Source: Gerris lacustris
Taxonomy: Eukaryota > Arthropoda > Insecta > Hemiptera > Gerridae
Length of the DNA stretch: 64,000 bases
Direction of reading: 5' to 3'
Assembly: GCA_951217055.1 (NCBI GenBank)
Contig: OX578280.1
Span: forward strand, 6,923,271 to 6,987,270
Each line of letters starts with the position of its first letter. The stretch's first letter is position 1. The notes under the pieces are model-generated. The model made no database searches. It was given only the letters and a program-made list of their open reading frames with translations, and was not told the origin of the DNA. A program made the position numbers and the translations under genes. Shown here piece after piece: positions 31,977-43,127 of this stretch.

Positions 31977-34900
31977 ATGCCGGGTAATTCAGATCTTCCT
32001 ACTTCACCGACTCTCGGTCAGCAATCATCAGCCCTGAAATCTAAATTAAGATCTTGTCGCTGTGAAATGGAAGACATTTATAATTTTGCTATTACTTCCA
32101 CGGACTCTGTAGAAGACTTAGCTATGTTTGAAGGCATGGCACTTAGGATTGACCCATTGTTTGCCTCATTCAATTCTCTTCTCGACCAGCTTACAGATTT
32201 ATACGCGTCCCGTAGTCAACTTTCAGAATACCCTACTACTCAAGATCAGGAACAAATAAAACTTTTTAGAACTCACTACTACTACGTAAAGGGTATGGTT
32301 GCATCTCGCAATAAGATCCAGGCGACAGCCACCAACACTTCTTTAGTAGCTGACCTGGCAACAGCACTTAGAGGGGCTACATATGCTAACAGCTCGTTAT
32401 CAGGATCTAAAGTACGCCTCCCTAAGGTCACTTTACCTACTTTTAAGGGCTCCTTTAGTGACTGGCCTCTATATAGGGACACATTTAAAAGTCTTGTCCA
32501 TGACAATGAAGCTTTCTCTCCCATCGAAAAATATCATTTTTTAACCGGTTCTCTTCAAGATCATCCGCTTAACCTTATCAAACACATTCCCATATCAGAT
32601 GTCAATTACGATCAGGCTTGGGATCTGTTAATGAAGCATTATAATAACACCAGAAAATTAGCTTCATCTTATCTGAATCAACTGTTAAACTATAAACCAC
32701 CTGTCAACAAATCTCAATCGGAATCATTAAATTCATTTCTATTAATTGTTTCTGAAAACATTACAGCTTTAGAAAATTTAAATATCCCTAATAAATTTGA
32801 ATTTATTTTATTTGAACTAGCCGTTCGATGTTTAGATCAAAAGACCAGGGAAGCTTTTGAGATTGCTAATGTTCTTGTCGAGTTTCCAACGTACACCAGG
32901 TTGAAAGATTTTGTGGAAAGTAGATATCTCGCTCTTAACATGGTAGCTGATCAGAAAGCAGTTCAGAGTTCAACTTCAACTTATAAACATCCTAACTTTT
33001 CACCAAACAAACTGACATTCAATAAATCTAAATCACCTAAAGCTGTTCTTTTCACTGGTACTGTTAATAAATCTCCCCGTTTAACTAAATCCATTAAGCA
33101 GTCAGGGGACAAACAAGTATCCTCTCAACTTAATAACTCTTGTTTTATTTGTGGTCAGAATCATATTTTGAGGGACTGTGTCAAATTTAAAACAGCTTCT
33201 GCTCCCGAGCGACTGAAGATGTTAAAGGACAAAGACTGGAAGGGATGCAAAAATTGCCTCTATCCCCACCACCAGACGTCTGAATGTACTTCAAAATACT
33301 CTTGTTTTATCTGCAAGCTTCACCACAACACTATGTTACATTTACCTCAGTCTAAGCCTTCTGAGAAGACAACGACATCAGTGTCACCATCTCAACATGA
33401 CAAACCATCTACATCTTCTCAAACTTTTAACCCTCCATTTAGTGTGAATTGTACTTTGACCTCTAGATGTGATGTCCTCTTAGGTACTGCCCGTGTTCTT
33501 ATTAAGAACAGTTCCGGGGACTTTATTTCTATTAGACTTGTAATCGATTCAGCAAGTCAATCATCACTTATTACAGAGGAGAGTGCCTTAAAACTTGGTT
33601 TTAATCCCATAGACCAGAGGCAGTGCATTACGGGTGTAGGTTCTTCCCCTGCCTTTACTTCTAAAGGCAAGATACCTTGTACAATTCGACCTAGAACTTC
33701 AGACAGTCCTGAACTTCATTCATATGCTGATGTTGTCCCATCTATAACTTATGATCTACCTCAGCGACCGATACCTACTGAAATATGGAAACGTTTCTCA
33801 TCATATCAACTGGCAGATCCTGAATTTTGGAAACCTGGCCCAGTCGATCTTTTGGTTGGGGCCAATCTGTTTGGCCGTATCATCAAAGGCGTTCCAATTA
33901 TTCTTTCAGACGACCATCCTCAACTAATTGATACTATTTTTGGTCATATCATCATAGGTCAGCTGAACTGTAACAATTTATTTTCTTCAAATTCATCATC
34001 AACATCACTTTTATCTACCTCTAACAACATCGCTCAAATTATGAATAAATTCTGGGAGACAGAGGAAGTTATCTCTAACATACTAAAACTGTCTCCTGAA
34101 GAAAAGGACTGCGAAAATCACTTTATATCAACCCACTCACGTTTACCTTCGGGTAAATATGTGGTTCGTTTACCTTTTAATTCTTCATCACCTCCATCAG
34201 TCTTCAGTGGTTCTAAACATCAAGCACTTACTCGTTTCTATAACTTAGAACAGAAATTACGTAAGGATCCAAAACTTAAAGAAGATTACCATCACTTTAT
34301 GAAAGAATATATTGAAATGGGTCACATGATACCAGCTTCTGAGCCTGGTGCTTACTTTATACCTCATCATCCAGTGTACAAGGGAGACGGTGACAAACGA
34401 AAACTACGGGTCGTTTTTGATGCTTCGGCTCGTTGTTCTCAAGGATCTCTGAATAACCACCTCCACATAGGACCGAAGTTGCAAGGGGATATTAGTGACA
34501 TCATACTGAGATTCCGGCGTCATCCAGTGGTCTTCACCTGTGATATTGTGAAGATGTTCAGAATGATTGAGATGCATCCCGCTGACCGGAAATATCAGCA
34601 AATCATTTGGAGATTTAATCCTGAAGATCCGATACAACTCTATGAATTGACAACTGTAACCTATGGTGTCTCAAGTTCACCTTATCATTCTATACGTGTC
34701 CTTCAGCAACTTTGTGAAGATGAAGGTGAACCATATTCTTTGGCCGTTTCTGCGTTAGAAGAGGATACCTATGTTGACGATGTCGCAACAGGTGCATCAT
34801 CAGTGCAGGAAGCTGAATCACTTAAACAACAACTTATCCTTTTACTGAACAAAGGAAGCTTTCAACTCAGCAAGTGGATGAGCAATTGTCCATCACTTAT

Positions 34901-36209
34901 TCAAGATGAAGATCGAGGTTCAGGAGTAGTAGCCTTATCTGATAATCAGGAGTCATCAGTCAAAATCCTAGGATTAGTGTGGGATCCACACAAAGATGAA
35001 CTATCTTACTCTATCGTACAGCCTGATTTAATATTCACCAAAAGATCAATTTTATCTACCATTGGCAAAATTTATGATCCATTAGGGTATCTAAGTCCAA
35101 TCACATTCATGGCAAAAACAATTCTTCAAGAAACATGGAAGTCCTCCATTGAGTGGGACGAAGAGATCCCAAATCCACTGAGAAAACTTTGGACAGAATT
35201 TATTTCTGAACTTTCTCACATTTCTCTTGTGAAGATACCTCGGTTCTTCGGTCACAACCAAGATTCTAATCTACAGTTATTTGGATTCTGCGACGCTTCC
35301 TCAAAATGTTTTTGTGCCTGCATCTACCTTTATGTTCAACAACCTGATACTTCATCATCTATTTACCTACTCAAAGAGAAGACTCGTTTAGCTCCTATAA
35401 AACCCTTAACCATCCCTAGATTAGAACTTTGTTCTGCTTTGCTGCTGTCTCAACTCTACATCTCTATCCAACATTTTTGTAAATTCTTAAACATATCTAA
35501 GGTTACCTTCTTCACCGATGCATCAACCGTCCTTGCTTGGCTTAAGACACCAGCACATTCTCTAAAAACATTTGTAGCGCATAGGGTCGTCTGCATTCTC
35601 GAATTAGTTGATGTAGATGTTTGGCGACACATACCATCTAATGACAAGCCCGCAGAATGTGGTTCTCGAGGGCTCCTGCCATCTAAGTTGGTTGATCATT
35701 CTTTATGGTGGTCTGGACCTTTTTGGCTACATCTTCCTGAAGATCAGTGGCCTATTGCACCTTTAAATATTAACTTGGAGGATCTTCCTGAAGTCAAACA
35801 GACTCCAGTAACTATTTCTACCCTGAAGCTTTCGGAAAAACACCCAAAGTGGTCATCGATGCTGTCTTCTTTAGGAGCATTTGTGGATCAAAGAGGAGTT
35901 TTGAGGGTGGGCGGTAGAATATCAGAATCAAACTTACATCTTGATCAATGTCACCCAATTTTAATTCCAAGAAGGTATCATCTAACCAGTTTAGTTGCTG
36001 ACTTCTATCATCGCACTCGTTCCCACATCGGACCACGAGCTCTTCAGACTACTATATCTAAGGCCTATCCAAAGGCTCATAAATTATTTTCAACATTTTT
36101 GCCAACCCAACTGAACCTAGGTGAAATTTGGTGGGCGGTATGTTTAGGCTTCCTAGGAAAATTTCACTTAGGTTTGTTTATTTATCTTTTTAATTTGATT
36201 TATTATTAG
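31977..36209 (+). CDS. BEL/Pao Gag-Pol polyprotein, integrase-deleted
   Basis: A single 1,410-codon frame. Residues about 148-300 are the DUF1759 Gag-like region (starting LPKVTLPTFKG). Cys/His knuckles start at C389, C424 and C443. An aspartic protease has its active residue at D524 in the form D-S-A. Reverse transcriptase runs from about residue 797, with YVDD at 932-935. The Pao/RNase H-like region follows from about 995, with TIPRLELCSA and later FFTDAS. The integrase zinc-binding start has H1345 and H1350, but the paired cysteines, the D,D,E core and the usual C-terminal domain are missing. Residues 1389-1410 are encoded by the 3' LTR. The frame is otherwise intact, implying recent activity or mobilisation in trans. 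Confidence in the family is high. Confidence 0.93.
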   Translation: MPGNSDLPTSPTLGQQSSALKSKLRSCRCEMEDIYNFAITSTDSVEDLAMFEGMALRIDPLFASFNSLLDQLTDLYASRSQLSEYPTTQDQEQIKLFRTHYYYVKGMVASRNKIQATATNTSLVADLATALRGATYANSSLSGSKVRLPKVTLPTFKGSFSDWPLYRDTFKSLVHDNEAFSPIEKYHFLTGSLQDHPLNLIKHIPISDVNYDQAWDLLMKHYNNTRKLASSYLNQLLNYKPPVNKSQSESLNSFLLIVSENITALENLNIPNKFEFILFELAVRCLDQKTREAFEIANVLVEFPTYTRLKDFVESRYLALNMVADQKAVQSSTSTYKHPNFSPNKLTFNKSKSPKAVLFTGTVNKSPRLTKSIKQSGDKQVSSQLNNSCFICGQNHILRDCVKFKTASAPERLKMLKDKDWKGCKNCLYPHHQTSECTSKYSCFICKLHHNTMLHLPQSKPSEKTTTSVSPSQHDKPSTSSQTFNPPFSVNCTLTSRCDVLLGTARVLIKNSSGDFISIRLVIDSASQSSLITEESALKLGFNPIDQRQCITGVGSSPAFTSKGKIPCTIRPRTSDSPELHSYADVVPSITYDLPQRPIPTEIWKRFSSYQLADPEFWKPGPVDLLVGANLFGRIIKGVPIILSDDHPQLIDTIFGHIIIGQLNCNNLFSSNSSSTSLLSTSNNIAQIMNKFWETEEVISNILKLSPEEKDCENHFISTHSRLPSGKYVVRLPFNSSSPPSVFSGSKHQALTRFYNLEQKLRKDPKLKEDYHHFMKEYIEMGHMIPASEPGAYFIPHHPVYKGDGDKRKLRVVFDASARCSQGSLNNHLHIGPKLQGDISDIILRFRRHPVVFTCDIVKMFRMIEMHPADRKYQQIIWRFNPEDPIQLYELTTVTYGVSSSPYHSIRVLQQLCEDEGEPYSLAVSALEEDTYVDDVATGASSVQEAESLKQQLILLLNKGSFQLSKWMSNCPSLIQDEDRGSGVVALSDNQESSVKILGLVWDPHKDELSYSIVQPDLIFTKRSILSTIGKIYDPLGYLSPITFMAKTILQETWKSSIEWDEEIPNPLRKLWTEFISELSHISLVKIPRFFGHNQDSNLQLFGFCDASSKCFCACIYLYVQQPDTSSSIYLLKEKTRLAPIKPLTIPRLELCSALLLSQLYISIQHFCKFLNISKVTFFTDASTVLAWLKTPAHSLKTFVAHRVVCILELVDVDVWRHIPSNDKPAECGSRGLLPSKLVDHSLWWSGPFWLHLPEDQWPIAPLNINLEDLPEVKQTPVTISTLKLSEKHPKWSSMLSSLGAFVDQRGVLRVGGRISESNLHLDQCHPILIPRRYHLTSLVADFYHRTRSHIGPRALQTTISKAYPKAHKLFSTFLPTQLNLGEIWWAVCLGFLGKFHLGLFIYLFNLIYY
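36125..36140 (+). promoter_or_regulatory. Polypurine-tract-like stretch before the 3' LTR
   Basis: AATTTGGTGGGCGGTA directly precedes TGTT of LTR C. A G-rich stretch here is where BEL/Pao elements prime plus-strand DNA synthesis. It supports LTR C as the genuine 3' LTR of the element whose body starts at 30201. Confidence 0.55.
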
Positions 36210-36942
36210 AGATGTTTTCTGTTTTTATTATTTATATTAGGTCTGGGAGATAAGTGTTTTAAGTATCATAGTCCATTTCTATCTTTATTATATCTATCTG
36301 AATATCCATAACTAATCTATTTATCTAAACTTTCCTTATCTTTCCCTCTCTTATCTTCCTATTCACTACTCACTCCACCTTTTGACTAATGTAACTAGTG
36401 TAATACTCTCAGTGTGTGTGCTCTGTCAACTCAGCCTGACCGTCAACGGTCTGGTTTTTTATCACCTTCAGCAGTCTTATCTTAAATCACCACTCACCAC
36501 CAAGAATTCAATTATGTATTATTACAACCTCATCATCACCATCAATAGTGTTCTTGTTCTAATCTGCTGCTATATCTCATAAATTCAGTGCTTTCACCAG
36601 ACTACCATTTGCTGCGCTGCAAGCTTGGTGTAACAGCACCTTTCATCACCCAATCACCAGAGCCATCACCATCCGTATCATCATCCTCATCATTATCATC
36701 TCTACCAGACATCTATCTGCTATCACCGTATTTATACTTATCTATTACTTATATTATATATCCATCAACAATCTATATACTTTTATTTTTCTCTATATTA
36801 AAATCAGATTACTTTTATTTTGCTTCTTTTTTTATAGTCTTTAACCCTTACAGTCCAGTTAAACCTTTATTTCTTTTCACCCTTATATCTACCCCGTAGG
36901 AGAAAGATCGGGTTATAATTTCGTAGCCCCCTTGCTCCTACA
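36141..36942 (+). repeat. BEL/Pao LTR C, complete 3' LTR
   Basis: An 802-bp copy of LTR A, from TGTTTAGGCTTCC to CTCCTACA, at an offset of exactly 8,844 bp. It is followed by the same AATACTTGTCAGG sequence that follows LTR A, so it also begins the second tandem unit. Confidence 0.9.
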
Positions 36943-38526
36943 AATACTTGTCAGGATCCCAGAGACCGACGGATGCAAGAGAGGAAGTGAATGAAGCTGT
37001 GTCCCACCTTGAGAAATGCAGATGAGATAGATAAGAAGACCAACTAGTGGACTCTCCAAGGTTTAAGAATGAGAGACCTTCCTAAAGAAACTTTGCGAAG
37101 AACTGGACAAACTTAGGACGACAATTGATGGAGGATGGAGATGGCAATTGATGGAGGATAGAGATGGCAATTGATGGAGGATAGAGATGGAAATTGATGG
37201 AGGATGGAAATGACAATTGATGGAGGATGGAGATGGCAATTGATGGAGGATAGAGATGGAAATTGATGGAGGATGGAAATGACAATTGATGGAGGATGGA
37301 GATGGCAATTGATGGTGGATGGAGATGACAATTGATGGTGGATGGAGATGGCAATTGATGGTGGATGGAGATGGCAATTGTTGAAGGATGGAAATGGCAA
37401 TTGTTGAAGGATAGAGATGACAATTGATGAAGGATGGAGATGGAAAAAGGGTTTTCTAGGATGCAGAAGCTAAAGAAATTAGCAAAGTTTAATTAGTCAA
37501 GTGTTGATCGGGCCGTAAAAGAAGCTTAAAATAATTTTGAAAAAAACTTTTTTCTATATTTAATCCGGTTATTCTATAAATTAAAACAAAATTCTTTAAT
37601 TATGAAATCGTCTATTAAAAGACATTTTATAATGATTATTACTGTTGTTCTCGTTTAATTTATCTTTGCTTTCAAATGAATCGTTAGTTAAATTATAAGT
37701 TAAAGGGTTTAATTCTTCTAAATAATGTGTTTTACAGAGTGAGAAGTTATTGAATAAATAATCACTTTTCCTCCGGGGCATTTAGTAATTAACTATTTAT
37801 TTTTAAGCCGGAAGATCTTGTAATCAGATTCTTATTAAATATTTAATTAGGATTTAGAATTTCTTAGTAAGCAATAAAGTTAGTTTTTCTCTTTACTCTT
37901 TGCTGTAAGATTTTCAAGGAATCTTAGCATCAAATTCATTTATTTAGAAACAAGTTTACTGGTTAACGTGGCCTGTAATTGTTTTATTTTATTTTAGAAA
38001 GAATTAAATGTTTAAATTCGGTTAGCTCGGAGGGCCTAAAGAAAGAGGTTTGATAATCCTCAATAAAAGATTTATCTCTGGTAGGCCTTGGGTTAAAGGC
38101 GAAGGGAGCAAACCCTTCGTTTCCTAAAGTTTAATAATTGAATTCCAGCTAAAGGGATTCCCTTGTTTCTGCAAGCCCCAGCAGGCCCCCCCCCCGCTTT
38201 ATTATCAGCAGCCAAGCATATTAACAACAGGCTGAAACCGAAAAAAAGGTTTTAGCACATTGGTTCCAACACCACAAGTCTCTTTCAAAATTAAATACTC
38301 CGAAATAAAAAAAACCAATTCCTAGATTGATTACATTCTTTTTGAAGTGGACAGATTGCTCTTTGACCGATTCATTAAGAATTTAACCCTGCAGTGCACG
38401 GGTGAAAAAAAATCACACCAGTGCACGGGTTGGGTCTGTCAGACCCAATATTTTAAAAAAAATTTAAGATGGTTTATTATTTATATATTTTTATTTTTTA
38501 TAGTATAGAAATAATCTTTATTTAAC
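36943..38526 (+). repeat. Segment X, copy 2
   Basis: Second copy of 28099-29683, including the 23-bp minisatellite (37122-37444) and the piggyBac left end (TTAA at 38383-38386). Only one substitution and one C-run length change were noted against copy 1. Confidence 0.9.
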
Positions 38527-39043
38527 TCAACTCAGCCTGACCGTCAACGGTCTGGTTTTTTATCACCTTCAGCAGTCTTATCTTAAATCACCACTCACCA
38601 CCAAGAATTCAATTATGTATTATTACAACCTCATCATCACCATCAATAGTGTTCTTGTTCTAATCTGCTGCTATATCTCATAAATTCAGTGCTTTCACCA
38701 GACTACCATTTGCTGCGCTGCAAGCTTGGTGTAACAGCACCTTTCATCACCCAATCACCAGAGCCATCACCATCCGTATCATCATCCTCATCATTATCAT
38801 CTCTACCAGACATCTATCTGCTATCACCGTATTTATACTTATCTATTACTTATATTATATATCCATCAACAATCTATATACTTTTATTTTTCTCTATATT
38901 AAAATCAGATTACTTTTATTTTGCTTCTTTTTTTATAGTCTTTAACCCTTACAGTCCAGTTAAACCTTTATTTCTTTTCACCCTTATATCTACCCCGTAG
39001 GAGAAAGATCGGGTTATAATTTCGTAGCCCCCTTGCTCCTACA
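38527..39043 (+). repeat. BEL/Pao LTR D, lacking its first 285 bp
   Basis: Identical by eye to LTR B, with the same junction in the piggyBac end. It is followed by the first 369 bp or so of element-internal sequence. Confidence 0.88.
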
Positions 39044-39423
39044 TAACTTGGTCATTTGGGCTAGGGATTCCTTTTATTTTTTGTTGATCCCTAGAGCCGG
39101 TAATTTCTCTTTGTTAATTTTATTTGAGTAACTTATATTTCTTATAATCAAATCTTATCACCATTTTATCAATATTTCATTTCATTATAATATATTTAAT
39201 TTTCTTTTGTTGCTCATCTCTTCATTACTTAAAGAATAAAATTAATCTGATTTATTTATTATATTTATCTGAATTTATTTTATTACATAGAAAATGTGTA
39301 TTAAACATTTTTCATTTCTTTCTGTTTTTTTACCGTCGGCCGACGGAACAGAACATTGTCTAATCATCTAATTTTTTTATTTTTATTTTACTTTCGTTAA
39401 GTTTAACGATTCCGTTAAGTGAC
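39044..39423 (+). mobile_element. BEL/Pao internal fragment and breakpoint
   Basis: Repeats 30201-30569 and stops after AAGTTTAACGATT. A filler CCGTTAAGTGAC follows, then the sequence jumps back into segment X at GGGATTCCCTTG. CGTTAAGT lies on both sides of the junction, suggesting microhomology or template switching. Confidence 0.8.
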
Positions 39424-39795
39424 GGGATTCCCTTGTTTCTGCAAGCCCCAGCAGGCCCCCCCCCCGCTTTATTATCAGCAGCCAAGCATATTAACAACAG
39501 GCTGAAACCGAAAAAAAGGTTTTAGCACATTGGTTCCAACACCACAAGTCTCTTTCAAAATTAAATACTCCGAAATAAAAAAAACCAATTCCTAGATTGA
39601 TTACATTCTTTTTGAAGTGGACAGATTGCTCTTTGACCGATTCATTAAGAATTTAACCCTGCAGTGCACGGGTGAAAAAAAATCACACCAGTGCACGGGT
39701 TGGGTCTGTCAGACCCAATATTTTAAAAAAAATTTAAGATGGTTTATTATTTATATATTTTTATTTTTTATAGTATAGAAATAATCTTTATTTAA
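39424..39795 (+). repeat. Segment X, third partial copy
   Basis: Matches 38154-38525, including the 10-C run as in copy 2. Unlike X1 and X2 it is not interrupted by LTR sequence after TTTATTTAA but continues into the body of the piggyBac-like element. It therefore shows the arrangement before the BEL insertion. Confidence 0.88.
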
Positions 39796-40963
39796 TAGTA
39801 AAAAAATATAAAATGCAATATATCAATAAAATTACATTAGAAAAAAATATATATTGTTTTTATGACAATTATTTGGTTTTTTTCCAATTTAATGTTGTTC
39901 CATTTTGTTATTTATCTACCAAGTTTTTTTAACTATGTTTAACTTGAGAGTAAATTAGTAATTTTAAGTACTATAAGAAGGGAAAATTTAATAACTTGAT
40001 AGTAAGGTTTGTATCACTAAAGTATCTGCCATAAGTCGCGAAAAAATCTGTGTGCCACACTAATTGGCATACTAACTTCCACAATTATCATCCGTTTGAA
40101 AAAGGGGTACATTAAATGAACTAGCCAATAATGGCTTGTAAAAGCATAAAATTATTAAAGTATACACAATAGGACGCGAGGAAGCTATGTGCCACTCTAA
40201 TTGGCAGAGTATTTTTAATTTTTACCGTCCAACATGAAAAAAAATATATTAAAAAAAAATAAAAGAATTTTGAAAAAGTAATTGTCATTTATCAATATAG
40301 GAACTTAATACGATCAAAAAATTTCAATTCCACAGTCCTGGCATATAAATTGTGAATGCTCTAAGCATATATATATATTGCACATTTTGCAAGAATAACG
40401 AAATTTGCGGTCAGTGAAAATTGAACATCCCCCCCCCTTTATTAGGCTCTTGAGGTTTGGAAGGCACAGCTTTAATCCCAAGAATTGTTTTCCCGGTAAT
40501 TCTAAAAAAAAATCCCGATATTCTATAACATTCCTGCCAGGAGAGTAATCGTAATATTTTTTCTCCCTTTACAAAAAGTTAAATACTAAATTAACGATAG
40601 AAAATAATCAGTCATTATAAATACTTTGTACTGTACCTGAAATTAATATTAAATAAAGTTCAAGTAAATAAAATTAAAATCTAGAGAGTTATCAACGAAT
40701 ATATATAATAAAATGTTGTTACGAGTTATAAAAAAATACTTACACGAGTGCACGGGTTGGGTCTCACAGACCCAGGGGTAATTTTGAGGTAAAAAAATAG
40801 ACAGAAAGAAATTATGTGAATTGTTCAAAATGTGGTTCTGAACTGAGGAAGGTTTGACTTGAAGGTATAGGAAGGGATGGTGTTATACGAACCTCCCTTA
40901 TCAGTGTTTTGCTAATGAGTGTGACACCCTGGGTCTCACAGACCCGACCCGTGCACTGCAGGG
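39657..40963. mobile_element. Non-autonomous piggyBac-like element 1
   Basis: The terminal inverted repeat CCCTGCAGTGCACGGGT is at the left end, with its exact complement at the right end. TTAA lies on both sides (39653-39656 and 40964-40967), the defining target site of piggyBac. Length is 1,307 bp with no transposase. Subterminal palindromes TGGGTCTGTCAGACCCA (near 39701), GGGTCTCACAGACCC (near 40758) and again near 40931 lie at both ends. The interior holds two pieces of repeat R4 (40048-40075 and 40132-40215), GTGCCACACTAATTGGC. Confidence 0.85.
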
Positions 40964-41246
40964 TTAAAGGAGGAAAAAAGCGAGAAAATCTTAATAACCT
41001 ATAAACAAAAGGAAACACGAGAAGCTTCTGTAACGAAACATAAGATTAAATGTGAACAAAAACGATTTTATGTCACCCATATACCTCTTAAAGTTATTGG
41101 GTGAAGTTTAGAATTATAGTGAAACAACGGTGTCACTAGATACCGACTATACTAGTTAACTTTAAACCTTTAATAGACTCGCTCTTGGGACAGTATCTGC
41201 TATGTGTTAAAATTTAAATTTTAAAGGAAAACAAAAAAGGAAAGCA

Positions 41247-41795
41247 CTTCTTTAGATTGTTACTCCCCTTATAAAAACAAAATATGTGTGAGACTCTCAC
41301 GCAATAGAAGTGAAACTTAAGTTCTAGAAACAGTTGATTTTATGCTCTCTTTGCATTTGTTGACTATTTTATTATTTCAGGATTAAGATATGGTTATGTG
41401 GAATTTAAATGAAAAATAAAATATTTTCATGAAAATGAAGAAAAAGAAAATTATACAATATATTATATTATTATAATGTATATAATATTACCTACACATA
41501 TATACCAATTCTATGTATTGCAAAATCATCAATCTCCGTGGTGCAGTGGTTAGCACTTATGCTTGCTAAATCTGAGGTTGGTGGATCGAGACTCATTCAA
41601 ATGAAACAATTTTTACGGGTAAATCAACTACTGACTTAAGCCGACTGTTGATTTACCTATAAAAAAACTTTCACTTTGACCAGTCTCGAATCAAAAACTT
41701 CGTTACATTCAATTTCGTTTCATCCAAGCCAATTTACTCTACCACGCCTAAAGAAGTTTCACTTAAAAACTGAGGGGAGTAACAATCTAAAGAAG
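41247..41795. mobile_element. MITE M1, long copy
   Basis: Bounded by CTTCTTTAGATTGTTACTCC and GGAGTAACAATCTAAAGAAG, perfect inverted ends of about 22 bp. The 549-bp interior contains a tRNA-derived SINE (41531-41600) and no coding sequence. Other M1 copies are at 10897-11129 and 41808-41963. Confidence 0.75.
41531..41600 (+). mobile_element. tRNA-derived SINE head
   Basis: An A-box-like GTGGTGCAGTGGTTAGCAC and a B-box-like GGTGGATCGAGACTC at tRNA spacing. The acceptor ends do not pair, so this is a SINE head rather than a tRNA gene. It is followed by an imperfect palindrome (GGTAAATCAAC...GTTGATTTACC). Confidence 0.55.
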
Positions 41796-41807
41796 GTGCA
41801 CGGCATG

Positions 41808-41963
41808 TTCTTCATTAAGCTGTTACTCCCCTTATAAAAACAGAAGTGTGATATTCCTTTGTCCCAAAGCACATGGGACTAAACATCCTGTTGTATTATT
41901 TGAAATTTAGTCAAAGTCATTTGTATTCTAAAAAAAAAACATAGGGGAGTAACAATCTAAAGA
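41808..41963. mobile_element. MITE M1, copy 2
   Basis: Inverted relative to 10897-11057, sharing AAAAACAGAAGTGTGATA, TTTGTCCCAAAGCACAT and AAATTTAGTCAAAGTCATTT. The left terminus is diverged (TTCTTCATTAAGCTGTTACT). Confidence 0.65.
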
Positions 41964-42905
41964 TGTAACAAAGAAAGTTTAAGTGTTGATTTTTTTTTTT
42001 AATAATTAAAAACGAAAACAAATGTTATTACTAAATCGTGCCTGATCAAGAACACCTCTTGTCTTTGTGACTGAAATCTGAAAGAAAGACTTTATACCAA
42101 ACTGCTCCCATTCAAGATGTTTAAATACATTTATCTACGATTGATACGAACTATAAAAATTGTAACTCTGTTTAGATGCGTAGAAAGTGATTCTGTACGT
42201 ACTTGTATTCATTACGCATGCACGCTTCATAATTCCTTTTTTTCCGCCCAAGTGCGGTAAAAAAGAAGAATTCTTCACCTTAACGCACGATTAGCGAGTT
42301 TGTGTACATATAAAAAAAACTAATTTGCTGTTTGTTTAATTAAAGTAACTGTTTATATCGAGTTTTAGTGAAAAACAATGATTGATTTATGTCATTACTA
42401 ATGAATTAATGTCATCTTTATCAAAAGAGAAATACTAACTTACATACAGGATGTTTATTAAATATTTTTTCTGTATTTATTATTAAAATCCAACAATCGT
42501 GGATAAAGTACGGTACGCAACTCGTGCAAAAACTGCATTTTGCCTTGCTTGTGTGGTTTTACTACCCTCGCTATCGCTCGGGTGCAAACTCCACACTCTC
42601 ATGCAAAATGCTACTTTCCGCACTAGACGCGTAATGTACTATTATATTTCATTTACAGATTAAAAACTAACTGTAGGAAAACTTTAATGTGCAATTCGAG
42701 CTTAAAGTGTCTTTCCACCCTCTGTACTAGTTGCACAAATAACTATTTCAAGTATCGCAGTAAATATGTTTGCCGGAGATACGTCGCCGTCCCTTAGCCC
42801 TCTATTGATCGATCTTGAGATACTTGGCTTCCTTAGCTAATTCTATTTTAATTTGCGCATTATTATAAATAAAATCTATTATCTCTATGTAATCTTTCTC
42901 TGTAT
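41964..42905. other. Anonymous region
   Basis: No gene recognised. CGCCCAAGTGCGG near 42245 and CCCTCGCTATCGCTCGGGTG near 42572 are short GC-rich islands. From 42906 a LINE fragment begins. Confidence 0.45.
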
Positions 42906-43073
42906 TATTGCCTTTGAGGCGCTTGCAGTATATCCTCCTTTTTGACACTATCGAACGTCTATAAACAAAAGATAAACGGGAAAGTTGTATTCGTGTGCCT
43001 TAGACATAATCTGTTGCAATTCAAATATTGCTTCACTCGTGTAAGAGTTGTTATTGAGACCGACCTGATCAGG
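42906..43073 (-). pseudogene. LINE reverse transcriptase fragment (finger/palm)
   Basis: On the minus strand, 43073 leftward reads PDQVGLNNNSYTSEAIFELQ then QIMSKAHEYNFPVYLLFIDV. After a small deletion and frame change it reads FDSVKKEDILQAPQRQ and stops. This fits the 'GFR...RSTTDAI..LQQI...EYN.PL.LLFIDF.KAFDS' block at the start of the RT domain of RTE-like and related LINEs. The YxDD block is not present. The 21-bp tandem array begins about 55 bp upstream in LINE orientation. Confidence 0.7.
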
Positions 43074-43127
43074 GGGAGGGTTCATATCCAAGGTTTTGCA
43101 TATTCTGTAAGCAATGATTGCCTAATT

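Noticed and set aside
40812..41018. 68-codon minus-strand frame across the right piggyBac terminus
   Set aside because: It spans the terminal inverted repeat and the TTAA; not a plausible gene.
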